A stretch of DNA of 5,467 nucleotides from an uncultured Hungatella sp. (GCA_910586845.1 CAJUJV010000120.1:1-5467); one strand, 5' to 3'; numbered from the stretch's first letter, positions 1 to 5,426 are shown. The notes: generated by a model from the sequence alone, not told the origin. Numbers and translations: made by a program.

Positions 1-328
1 ACACGTCTTCCATGAGAAGAGGCGTGGCGATCTGAGAAAAATCCCTCATCACCATAGTCTCCACGGCCACTCTCATATAGATCATCTGCTTGATATTGCT
101 GAGACTCAGCAGTGTCACAAATATACCTCTGTAGGGAACCGTGACCACAAATCCCTGTTCCTGCAGAAGGCGCAGGGCATCCCGGACAGGAGTCCTGGAG
201 ACGGAAAACCGCTCGCAGATCTCGTTTTCCTTGATCACCTGGCCAGGCTTTAACTCCAGATTCAGAATCTCCTCCTTCAGTACCTGATAGACCATCTCTT
301 CCCGGTTCTTGTAAGTCGCTTCTTCCAT
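1..328 (-). CDS. GntR-family (FadR/FCD subfamily) transcriptional regulator, partial at the left edge
   Basis: The start codon (328..326) and the first 109 residues are present; the C-terminus lies beyond base 1. Residues about 10-73 form a GntR winged helix: an opening helix (residues 11-25), LELKPGQ at 24-30, the helix-turn-helix KENEICERFSVSRTPVRDAL (33-52), and the wing ending PYRGIFVT (65-72). From about 76 a helical segment with MRVAVE (85-90) matches the start of an FCD ligand-binding domain, in which family members often bind a metal and a sugar acid or other carboxylate. The gene begins 12 bases after the kduI stop, with AGGTGA (338..333) four bases before the ATG, so it is probably cotranscribed with kduI. 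I infer that it represses the kduI operon, and so itself, through the palindrome at 1222-1233, which fits the FadR-subfamily operator consensus. The family is clear; the effector (a uronate intermediate is the best guess) is unknown. Confidence 0.9.
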   Translation of the reverse strand, partial: MEEATYKNREEMVYQVLKEEILNLELKPGQVIKENEICERFSVSRTPVRDALRLLQEQGFVVTVPYRGIFVTLLSLSNIKQMIYMRVAVETMVMRDFSQIATPLLMEDV

Positions 329-340
329 GCTGTCACCTGA

Positions 341-1183
341 TTATTTTAAATCAACTGCCTCCAGATTGTCCATATCGTCAAACGCCTGATTCTCTCCGCC
401 CATGGCCCAGATAAAGGTGTAGTTGGACGTGCCTGCACCGGAATGAATGCTCCAGGACGGGCTGATCACCGCCTCCTCGTTCTTCATAACGATATGTCTG
501 GTCTCCGTGGGCTCGCCCATCATATGGAACACCACGTTGTTCTCCGGAACCTCAAAATACATATACACTTCCATGCGGCGCTCATGAGTGTGGCAGGGCA
601 TGGTGTTCCAGATACTGCCCTCGTCCAGAACCGTCATGCCCATGGACAGCTGACAGGTCTCCAGCACATCGGGATGGATAAACTGATTGATCGTTCTCTT
701 ATTGCACAGTTTCTGATCGCCCAGATTTCTCTTGGCCGCATCTTTAATGGAGATAAAAGTCGTCTTATAGGAGGTGTGAGCCGGAGCGCTGACCATGTAG
801 AACTTGGCAGGATTCTTCGGATCGTCACTGGAAAACAGCACTTTCTTCGTCCCTTTGGTAATGTACAGGCAGTCCTTGTATCCCAGTGAAAAGGTCTTGT
901 CGTCCGCCGCGATCTTGCCGGGTCCGCCGATATTGAAGATGCCGATCTCCCGGCGCTCCAGAAAATAGTCGGTGCCGAAATTTTTCCAGCAGTCGATCCC
1001 CTTGTCGATAGAAACCTGCTCATGAACCGGCATACAGCCCAGAGTGACCATACGGTCCACATGGGAATATACGGCATGGACCTCATCGGGTGCATACAGG
1101 TCCTGGATCAGAAATTCCTTCCTCAGTTCCTCGGTAGTATAGCGCTTTACATCTTTCTGATTTGCAGAATAACGAACGTCCAT
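341..1183 (-). CDS. kduI: 5-dehydro-4-deoxy-D-glucuronate isomerase (KduI, EC 5.3.1.17)
   Basis: A cytoplasmic, zinc-dependent cupin isomerase. It converts 5-keto-4-deoxyuronate, formed from unsaturated oligouronides of pectin or glycosaminoglycan breakdown, to 3-deoxy-D-glycero-2,5-hexodiulosonate. KduD then reduces this to 2-keto-3-deoxygluconate. The 280-residue length matches the family (E. coli KduI is 278). The N-terminus MDVRYSANQKDVKRYTTEEL is typical. The cupin metal motif lies in TMPCHTHERRMEVYMYFE: His198, His200 and Glu205, with His247 in SIHSGAGTSNY as the fourth ligand. The closing WAMGGENQAFDDMD is also a family hallmark, and no key residue seems to be missing. The ATG is preceded by AGGAGG (1196..1191) at seven bases. 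The gene has its own promoter and candidate operator just upstream, and gntR follows after 12 bases. No kduD is visible in the window. Confidence 0.97.
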   Translation of the reverse strand: MDVRYSANQKDVKRYTTEELRKEFLIQDLYAPDEVHAVYSHVDRMVTLGCMPVHEQVSIDKGIDCWKNFGTDYFLERREIGIFNIGGPGKIAADDKTFSLGYKDCLYITKGTKKVLFSSDDPKNPAKFYMVSAPAHTSYKTTFISIKDAAKRNLGDQKLCNKRTINQFIHPDVLETCQLSMGMTVLDEGSIWNTMPCHTHERRMEVYMYFEVPENNVVFHMMGEPTETRHIVMKNEEAVISPSWSIHSGAGTSNYTFIWAMGGENQAFDDMDNLEAVDLK

Positions 1184-1221
1184 CTTACTTCCTCCTGATA
1201 TAGATAATCTATTCTGTATAC

Positions 1222-1233
1222 TTTGTATACAAA
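1222..1233. promoter_or_regulatory. Perfect palindrome, candidate GntR/FadR-type operator of the kduI-gntR operon
   Basis: TTTGTATACAAA is its own reverse complement over 12 bases. Its inner ten bases fit the published FadR-subfamily operator pattern t.GTa-tAC.a. It covers about +7 to +18 relative to the predicted kduI start site, a position suited to repression. GTATAC recurs at 1216-1221 and GTATAA at 1238-1243, so the site may be a cluster. The GntR gene of the same operon is the natural ligand. The palindrome is observed; its function is inferred. Confidence 0.7.
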
Positions 1234-1245
1234 CTCTGTATAAGA

Positions 1246-1274
1246 ATTATACCTTCTCCTGTCTCAGACTTCAA
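1246..1274 (-). promoter_or_regulatory. Predicted sigma-A promoter of kduI-gntR
   Basis: Read on the minus strand: TTGAAG (1274..1269), a 17-base spacer, then a perfect TATAAT (1251..1246). The expected start is near 1239, about 55 bases before the kduI ATG. The stretch further upstream (about 1289-1307) is very A/T-rich and could act as an UP-like element. This gives kduI its own transcript in addition to any read-through from the NERD gene. Confidence 0.8.
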
Positions 1275-1293
1275 TATACACTTTCTCCAAATT

Positions 1294-1307
1294 AAAAATT
1301 AATTTTT
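1294..1307. repeat. A/T-only perfect palindrome between the NERD gene and the kduI promoter
   Basis: AAAAATTAATTTTT is a perfect 14-base inverted repeat just downstream of the NERD stop and about 20 bases upstream of the kduI -35. CCAAA (1287-1291) and TTTGG (1305-1309) flank and partly overlap it. It has no G/C-rich stem, so it would be a poor terminator; an A/T-rich promoter element is an equally good reading. No convincing terminator was found in 1184-1318. Confidence 0.35.
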
Positions 1308-1318
1308 GGTATTTGTGT

Positions 1319-1960
1319 TTAAGTCCTGTGACGCCGGCTCTGCTTTGCCACACGTTTCACATGTCTCTTCATTGCCTTTTTCGAACAGATATTAAGGCTG
1401 CGGATCCGGCTCTCCACGGCCCTTACCTGAGCGCTGTCCAGCTTTTCTGTCTTATAGGATCGGATAGTCTTATTCAGATGCTTTGCATAGACCACCGGTA
1501 CTCTGCTCTTCACCCTTAATCTGGCTCCCGGCAAAAACACGACGATGGATATCAATTTGTCCCCGGGCAGTTCCAGCAGTTCTCCCAGGGCTTTGATATG
1601 GCCGTAATTCTGCCTGGTGGGGCTGAAAAAGGGATATTTCAGCCTGTACATATACTTGACCCACTGTTCGGAAAAATCATTTCCCACAATGAGCCCGCTG
1701 ATATTTTTGGTCTCAATCACAAAAACACCGTAGACAGACACTACGATGTGATCAATCTGAACCGTATTACCCTGTTTTCTCCGCAGCAGAACGTTGTTGA
1801 TCACCCTGTAATTTCCTTCCGGCAATCTCCTCAGAATACCTGCCACCTTCCGCTCCCCGAGCACTCCTTTTGTCTTCGGCGCCAGGACTTTCACCCCGAT
1901 GCACCAGAGGCCAAAAAGGATCAGATAAATATATATCATATTCTCACGACCTGTGTTCAT
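1319..1960 (-). CDS. Membrane-anchored NERD (nuclease-related) domain protein
   Basis: The 213-residue protein starts with a hydrophobic segment (about residues 9-25, YIYLILFGLWCIGVKVL), a likely membrane anchor. A NERD domain follows: KGVLGERKVAGIL (31-43), VQIDHIVVSVYGVFVIETKN (67-86), and SPTRQNYGHIKAL (113-125). Glu36, Asp70, Glu83 and Lys85 lie where PD-(D/E)XK-like nucleases carry catalytic residues. The C-terminus (about 194-213) is strongly basic, which would suit nucleic-acid or phospholipid contact. NERD domains are predicted nucleases, but the role of stand-alone bacterial copies is largely unknown. GGAG (1972..1969) lies eight bases before the chosen ATG; Met8 at 1939 is an alternative start. 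The gene begins 17 bases after the lysR stop, so it may share that transcript. It has no evident link to sugar-acid metabolism. Domain call firm, activity unproven. Confidence 0.85.
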   Translation of the reverse strand: MNTGRENMIYIYLILFGLWCIGVKVLAPKTKGVLGERKVAGILRRLPEGNYRVINNVLLRRKQGNTVQIDHIVVSVYGVFVIETKNISGLIVGNDFSEQWVKYMYRLKYPFFSPTRQNYGHIKALGELLELPGDKLISIVVFLPGARLRVKSRVPVVYAKHLNKTIRSYKTEKLDSAQVRAVESRIRSLNICSKKAMKRHVKRVAKQSRRHRT

Positions 1961-1977
1961 AAAAACGGCTCCGTCTT

Positions 1978-2532
1978 CTAAACTTCCGGAAATACCTCCT
2001 TCGCTGTACGGATAAAATTTTTCGTCGCCGAAAACAGAAATCTGTCTTTCCTCCAGAACAATTCGATGACTTTCTCTCTTGTCCCTTCATAGGGAATCCC
2101 CACGATCTTCGGATTTCCTTCTGCCACATCCCTGGGGAGAAAACCTACGGCGATGTTCTGTTCCACAAAACGTTCCACCGTATACATCTGATTGGTATAG
2201 TGGATCACATTGCACTCCAGCCCCCTGTCCCGGAATTGTTTCCGGATCCCCCGGCTTTGGCTGAAGTTGTCTTTTAACATCACCATAGGTTCCCCGGCAA
2301 TCTGCTCCAGAGTCACAAAACTTTCGTTTGCCAGCGGACTGTCCTTTCCCACACACAGATACTGGCAGGACCGTACCATGGGCCAGTGGCCGTATACTTT
2401 ATCAAATTCTCTCTCCATATCTTTCATGGCTGCCGACATGGCCGGCTGAGAGATGTGGAGCGCCTCTGCCGCTCTGGTAAAATTCTCGAATTTACACACT
2501 GCCTGAAAATACTGCAGTTGAATCAAAGTCAC
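1978..2532 (-). CDS. LysR-family transcriptional regulator with a large in-frame internal deletion
   Basis: The frame encodes 184 residues, whereas LysR-type regulators are usually about 290-310. Residues 1-43 are a normal LysR helix-turn-helix (LIQLQYFQAVCKFENFTRAA, then LHISQPAMSAAMKDMEREF at 25-43). Straight after it, near residue 44 (base about 2403), the sequence jumps to the later part of the effector domain: YLCVGKDSPLA (58-68), TLEQIAGEPMVML (74-86), and VERFVEQNIAVGFLPRDVA (119-137). The end of the winged helix, the dimerisation linker helix and most of the first regulatory subdomain are missing, about 110 residues. The reading frame is kept and there are no internal stops. The protein probably cannot form the usual DNA-binding dimer, so it is likely a decaying or altered regulator; an assembly error is possible. 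The start is GTG (2532..2530), 45 bases after the permease stop, and NERD follows after 17 bases. The ancestor may have controlled this operon through the dyad at 5172-5197. Confidence 0.85.
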   Translation of the reverse strand: MTLIQLQYFQAVCKFENFTRAAEALHISQPAMSAAMKDMEREFDKVYGHWPMVRSCQYLCVGKDSPLANESFVTLEQIAGEPMVMLKDNFSQSRGIRKQFRDRGLECNVIHYTNQMYTVERFVEQNIAVGFLPRDVAEGNPKIVGIPYEGTREKVIELFWRKDRFLFSATKNFIRTAKEVFPEV

Positions 2533-2540
2533 AGAAGGCG

Positions 2541-2546
2541 CCCCCC
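2541..2546 (-). promoter_or_regulatory. G-run ribosome binding site for the GTG start of the LysR gene
   Basis: On the minus strand GGGGGG (2546..2541) lies eight bases before the GTG at 2532. GAGGAG (2553..2548) is a better anti-SD match but sits 15 bases away. The GTG is supported because the LysR N-terminus MTLIQLQYF is at its usual distance from the helix-turn-helix. Confidence 0.5.
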
Positions 2547-2577
2547 TCTCCTCATTTTCCTTTCCCCTATTTTACAT

Positions 2578-3873
2578 TTATTTCAGAGGGAATACAATGG
2601 GTACATAGACCAAAAATGTAACAAATCTGACGATACACAGCAGGATTCCCATTTTCAGATAGTCTTTCATCTTGTAACCGCCTGCCTCGTAGCCCATGGT
2701 CATGGCCGGAGCTGCCATAGGTGTCAGATAGCAGTTGCTGGAAGCCTCCTGACAGGTGAGCATCAGCGCTCTGGCGTCGTAGCCGTTCTGCACGCAGATC
2801 AGGGCTGCCAGTGTCTTAAATGCGTTGTTGACAGCAGAGTTGGTTACAAACTGAGTCAGGATAAAGCATACGATGTACATGCATACCATGGTCATCAGAG
2901 GGCTCATGTTCCCGGTCATGCTGTTGAACGTATCCGCCAGCAATACATCGGCTCCCGTAGATTTCAAAGCCGTGGACAGAGGCATGGTGCCGATGGTGAT
3001 AAAGATTACCGGATTTCCCATGGCCTGTATCGCCTCCCGGTCTGACACGATTCCTGTGATCACCAGGGCCAGGGCCCCCAGGGAAGAGGCATACCAGGTA
3101 TTCATCTTCAGACAGGCACAGGCGATGATCCCAAGGATGGTAGCCGTAAAAATGACGGCTGTCAGCTTCTCCTGCTTCGAAGTCAGGCTGGCGGCTTTCT
3201 TTCCTTTCCCTTCCGCCCCGCTTTCCCTGCTTCCTGCCTGAGCCGGTATATTGCCCAGATCCGGTGCCATCTTTACGGTCAGCCAGAGAATCACAGGCGT
3301 GACGAAAAGAACAGCCGGAATCTTGACAATCATATTGGTAAAATAGGTAAAGGTTCCCACGCCGCCCAGATTTTCAACAATCGTATTCTGAGCCAGGTAG
3401 CCTCCCGCGTTGCCGCCTATGGGGATAAATCCGGCCCACAGCTGAGCCAGACATGCAGAGGCAAACATAAATTTACTCAGAGGCCTCTTCTGCTCCGCGC
3501 AGATTCCGGTGATCATGGGGATCATAATCGTCATAATAGCCGTGGCGTTGATCACGCAGCTCAGCAGGATAATAGGTACGGCCAGACCTAACATGATCCT
3601 GAAATCCGAAGATTCTCCCTTTATGAGAGTTCTGCTCAGTCTGCTGACAATGCTGGTCTTGCCCACTGCGGCGCCTACCACAAACATTCCGGCCATCATG
3701 ACGATGGAGCTGTTGAGCATGCCGCCCCACGCGTCTTTAAATCCCAGAACGCCGGTGATCTCCAGAGCCACCGGGATCATCATGGCCGCCACATGGATCT
3801 TGGTCTTGCCGGAGAGGATCAATGCAATGAATAAAAGAAAGATACACAAAACGATTCCGATCTGTACAGTCAT
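2578..3873 (-). CDS. SLC13/DASS-family permease (probable carboxylate or sugar-acid transporter)
   Basis: A 431-residue polytopic inner-membrane protein. Hydrophobic segments lie at about 4-20, 27-45, 54-74, 91-122, 136-152, 176-200, 236-256, 262-277, 285-302, 323-343, 350-362 and 405-428, and a hydrophilic loop at about 202-236 separates two halves. Each half carries the substrate/sodium-site type of motif seen in the divalent anion/sodium symporter superfamily: CVINATAIMTIMIPM (106-120) and FVTNSAVNNAF (342-352). The C-terminal SSNCYLTPMAAPAMTMGY (378-395) followed by GGYKMKDYLKMG (398-409) is also family-like. At 431 residues it is at the short end. GGAGG (3885..3881) is seven bases before the ATG. 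The gene starts 22 bases after the dehydratase stop, so the two are almost certainly cotranscribed and the permease probably imports the dehydratase substrate. Related families move dicarboxylates, citrate, sulfate or arsenite; the substrate here cannot be read from the sequence. Confidence 0.88.
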   Translation of the reverse strand: MTVQIGIVLCIFLLFIALILSGKTKIHVAAMMIPVALEITGVLGFKDAWGGMLNSSIVMMAGMFVVGAAVGKTSIVSRLSRTLIKGESSDFRIMLGLAVPIILLSCVINATAIMTIMIPMITGICAEQKRPLSKFMFASACLAQLWAGFIPIGGNAGGYLAQNTIVENLGGVGTFTYFTNMIVKIPAVLFVTPVILWLTVKMAPDLGNIPAQAGSRESGAEGKGKKAASLTSKQEKLTAVIFTATILGIIACACLKMNTWYASSLGALALVITGIVSDREAIQAMGNPVIFITIGTMPLSTALKSTGADVLLADTFNSMTGNMSPLMTMVCMYIVCFILTQFVTNSAVNNAFKTLAALICVQNGYDARALMLTCQEASSNCYLTPMAAPAMTMGYEAGGYKMKDYLKMGILLCIVRFVTFLVYVPIVFPLK

Positions 3874-3895
3874 ATTTTTTCCTCCGTTTTTCTGG

Positions 3896-5032
3896 TTATC
3901 TGTCTACCACCGATCCGTCTTCATGGAGATGGACCCCGCCATAGGAGCCTTTAAAGGGAAAGACTTCTTCGATATGGTCAATAAGCTCAATTCCGATTCC
4001 CGGCTGATCCGGCAGGATGATGTATCCGTTTTCTACCTTAAAAGGTGTTTTCATCTCCCTGTCAAGACGGCAGTTTCCGTTGGACATGGGGTATTCCTGA
4101 ACTTCGAAATTGGGGATGCAGGCATCCAGCTGCAGACACGCTGCCGTGGAAACCGGACCGAGAGGATTGTGGGGGATCACATAGACTCCTTTTACCTCTG
4201 CCTGGGCGGCAATCTTCTTTCCGGCGGTCAGACCGCCTGCCACACACATATCCGGGCGGATATATCGTACATCCGTGTCTGTCATGAGAGAATCAAATTC
4301 TATGGGATTGACAAAACGTTCTCCCGTAGCCACCGGTATTCTGCACTGTCTGATCACGCCTTCCATGGCCTCCGGATTGTCCGGGATGGGGTCCTCGTAA
4401 AAATAGGGGCGATAGGGATCCAGTGCTCTGCCCAGTTCGATGGCCTCTGCCGGCCGCAGACCTCTGTGACACTCAACAGCCACATCAATATCCCAGCCTA
4501 CGGCTTCCCGGATCAGTCTCATACTCTCCTCTACCCGGGTCACCAGAGCAGTAAAACTCTCCCCGCATCTTTTATTTTCATCTTCCGGATGACCGATAGA
4601 AAATCGAATAGCCTTAAACCCCTGATCCGTCAGCTTTTTCGCTTCCGCTGCCAGTTCCTTCCCATCTCTGCCTCTGGCATTGACATAGATCCTGATCTTA
4701 TCCCTGACTTTTCCTCCCATCAGTTCATAGCAGGGGACCCCGAAGTATTTTCCTTTCAGATCCCAGAGAGCGATATCGATCCCGGACACGGCTGCCTGTG
4801 TCACAGAACCTCTGAAATGAAGGTTTCTGTTCAGAGCGTTCCAGATAAACTCTGTCCTCATAGGATCCATCCCCATGATCATCTTCTCCATCTGTTTCAA
4901 TACTCCGGCCGTAGCTTCCTGATAAGCCCAGGCGCCGCATTCTCCAAGTCCTGTCAGTCCCTCATCCGTGTGGACCTTCACGAACAGATATCTTCCTCCT
5001 GCAAGAACAGGTTCTATATTTGTGATCCTCAT
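3896..5032 (-). CDS. Enolase-superfamily (mandelate racemase/muconate lactonizing type) sugar-acid dehydratase, DgoD/ManD-like
   Basis: A cytoplasmic Mg-dependent enzyme, expected to dehydrate an aldonate such as galactonate, mannonate or gluconate to a 2-keto-3-deoxy acid. Residues are numbered from the upstream ATG at 5062. The capping domain includes FVKVHTDEGLTGLGECGAWA (27-46) and SGIDIALWDLKGKYFGVP (93-110). In the barrel, metal ligands are Glu197 (in VECHRG), Glu223 (in FYEDP) and Glu248 (in ATGERF). His199 is the probable acid, and His298 (in IPHNPLGP) with Asp271 (in RPDMCVAGG) the probable base dyad. His298 in its PHNPLGP context resembles galactonate dehydratase. FKAIRFSIG (149-157) and the C-terminus PGIGIELIDHIEEVFPF resemble mannonate dehydratase. 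The first metal ligand is Glu where Asp is usual. I prefer the start at 5032 (Met11): AAGGGA is six bases upstream and MRITNIEPVL matches the family N-terminus; 5062 is the longer option. It is the first gene of the operon, ahead of the permease. Exact substrate unknown. Confidence 0.9.
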   Translation of the reverse strand: MRITNIEPVLAGGRYLFVKVHTDEGLTGLGECGAWAYQEATAGVLKQMEKMIMGMDPMRTEFIWNALNRNLHFRGSVTQAAVSGIDIALWDLKGKYFGVPCYELMGGKVRDKIRIYVNARGRDGKELAAEAKKLTDQGFKAIRFSIGHPEDENKRCGESFTALVTRVEESMRLIREAVGWDIDVAVECHRGLRPAEAIELGRALDPYRPYFYEDPIPDNPEAMEGVIRQCRIPVATGERFVNPIEFDSLMTDTDVRYIRPDMCVAGGLTAGKKIAAQAEVKGVYVIPHNPLGPVSTAACLQLDACIPNFEVQEYPMSNGNCRLDREMKTPFKVENGYIILPDQPGIGIELIDHIEEVFPFKGSYGGVHLHEDGSVVDR

Positions 5033-5038
5033 AATCAT

Positions 5039-5044
5039 TCCCTT
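5039..5044 (-). promoter_or_regulatory. Ribosome binding site deciding the dehydratase start at 5032
   Basis: AAGGGA on the minus strand ends six bases before the ATG at 5032..5030. The upstream ATG at 5062 has AGGGA seven bases ahead of it, so it also remains possible; family alignment of the N-terminus favours 5032. Confidence 0.5.
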
Positions 5045-5127
5045 TCTCTTCATTTGTGTCATCTGCTGATCCCTGCCGGCCCCGGAATCGTACAGACGGT
5101 TGATTTGCTGTGATTTCTTATAAACCG

Positions 5128-5156
5128 ATTATAGGATTTCCGGGGATTTTTGTAAA
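5128..5156 (-). promoter_or_regulatory. Predicted sigma-A promoter of the dehydratase-permease operon
   Basis: On the minus strand: TTTACA (5156..5151, five of six consensus bases), a 17-base spacer, and a perfect TATAAT (5133..5128). The expected start is near 5121, giving a leader of about 60-90 bases. The sequence lies beyond the tRNA terminator, so the operon should be transcribed independently of the tRNA. Confidence 0.82.
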
Positions 5157-5159
5157 ATC
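5145..5159. promoter_or_regulatory. Inverted repeat over the -35 of the dehydratase promoter, candidate operator
   Basis: GATTTT-TGT-AAAATC has perfect six-base arms around three bases and covers the -35 hexamer, centred near -31. This would suit the promoter-proximal activator site of a LysR-type regulator, or a plain repressor site. Dyad observed, function inferred. Confidence 0.45.
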
Positions 5160-5171
5160 AGAATAAACTGG

Positions 5172-5197
5172 TCTGCATAACCTGTTCTTATGGCAGA
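5172..5197. promoter_or_regulatory. Dyad with T-N11-A core upstream of the dehydratase promoter, candidate LysR box
   Basis: TCTGCATAA (5172-5180) and TTATGGCAGA (5188-5197) form an inverted repeat with one extra base, around seven bases. The core ATAA-N7-TTAT (5177-5191) contains the T-N11-A pattern typical of LysR-type binding sites. Its centre is near -63 from the predicted start, the classical LysR recognition-site position. A lysR gene lies in the same cluster. Confidence 0.5.
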
Positions 5198-5228
5198 TTA
5201 GAAAATGAAGGACGAAGAGAAGGGGGAC

Positions 5229-5262
5229 AAAAAAAGAGTATCCACCTTCCGGTAGATACCCC
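5229..5262 (-). terminator. Intrinsic terminator of tRNA-Arg
   Basis: On the minus strand a nine-base-pair stem, GTATCTACC with GGTGGATAC (one G-U pair), closes a GGAA tetraloop. Outer G-U and G-C pairs can extend it, and seven T residues (5235..5229) follow. It lies about 20 bases past the tRNA 3' end. Confidence 0.9.
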
Positions 5263-5281
5263 GTTTCGTAATGTTTCCTAA

Positions 5282-5355
5282 CGTGCGCGAGAGGATTCGA
5301 ACCCCCGACACCTTGGTCCGTAGCCAAGTGCTCTATCCAGCTGAGCTACGCACAC
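5282..5355 (-). tRNA. tRNA-Arg(ACG)
   Basis: A complete 74-base cloverleaf. The acceptor GTGTGCG pairs with CGCGCAC (one T-G pair), followed by discriminator G at 5282. The D stem is GCTC/GAGC with loop AGCTGGATA. The anticodon stem CTTGG/CCAAG closes the loop CTACGGA, anticodon ACG at 5321..5319. The T arm is GGGGG-TTCGAAT-CCTCT with two G-T pairs. The 3' CCA is not encoded and must be added after transcription. A34 would be converted to inosine to read CGU, CGC and CGA. It stands alone in the window with its own promoter and terminator. Confidence 0.97.
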
Positions 5356-5397
5356 GTACTGCTGCTGCAAAAGACCCATGTCTCAACAACGAATACT

Positions 5398-5426
5398 ATA
5401 CTACACCATTTTTCCTGATTTGTCAA
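5398..5426 (-). promoter_or_regulatory. Predicted promoter of tRNA-Arg
   Basis: On the minus strand a perfect TTGACA (5426..5421) is followed after 17 bases by TAGTAT (5403..5398, four of six consensus bases). TATAGT three bases further on is an alternative -10. The expected start near 5391 gives a short 5' leader of about 36 bases before the mature tRNA. The rest of the sequence up to the right edge shows no gene. Confidence 0.75.

Noticed and set aside
443..889. A 148-codon plus-strand frame opposite kduI
   Set aside because: kduI on the minus strand has its full zinc-site motif and family length; the plus-strand translation has no recognisable motif.
2392..2397. A GTATAC hexamer inside lysR, like the boxes at the kduI promoter
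   Set aside because: It is a single hexamer within coding sequence, without the extended palindrome, and is expected by chance.
2529..2555. A tiny frame (ATG at 2555, eight codons) whose TGA overlaps the lysR GTG
   Set aside because: It is too short to judge, and the G-rich codons are simply the ribosome binding region of lysR. Translational coupling is possible but unsupported.
2569..2597. A possible promoter before lysR (TTGTAT, 17 bases, TAAAAT on the minus strand)
   Set aside because: The -35 is weak and lies within the permease 3' end, and tight spacing favours cotranscription with the permease.
2386..3045. A 219-codon plus-strand frame across the 5' end of lysR and the 3' end of the permease
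   Set aside because: It crosses two convincing minus-strand genes and their gap, and has no domain-like pattern.
3509..5113. A 534-codon open frame on the plus strand, the longest open frame in the window
   Set aside because: It lies opposite the dehydratase and the start of the permease, both of which have clear family motifs and ribosome binding sites. Its translation shows no recognisable domain and it runs across two unrelated genes, so it is an antisense shadow.
5120..5133. A resemblance to a CcpA cre site at the -10 of the dehydratase promoter (core AATCGGTTT)
   Set aside because: The conserved outer TG and CA positions do not match, so it is not a credible cre site on sequence alone.
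5118..5327. A 69-codon minus-strand frame starting inside the tRNA
   Set aside because: It overlaps the tRNA anticodon arm and T arm and the tRNA terminator, so it cannot be an ordinary protein gene.
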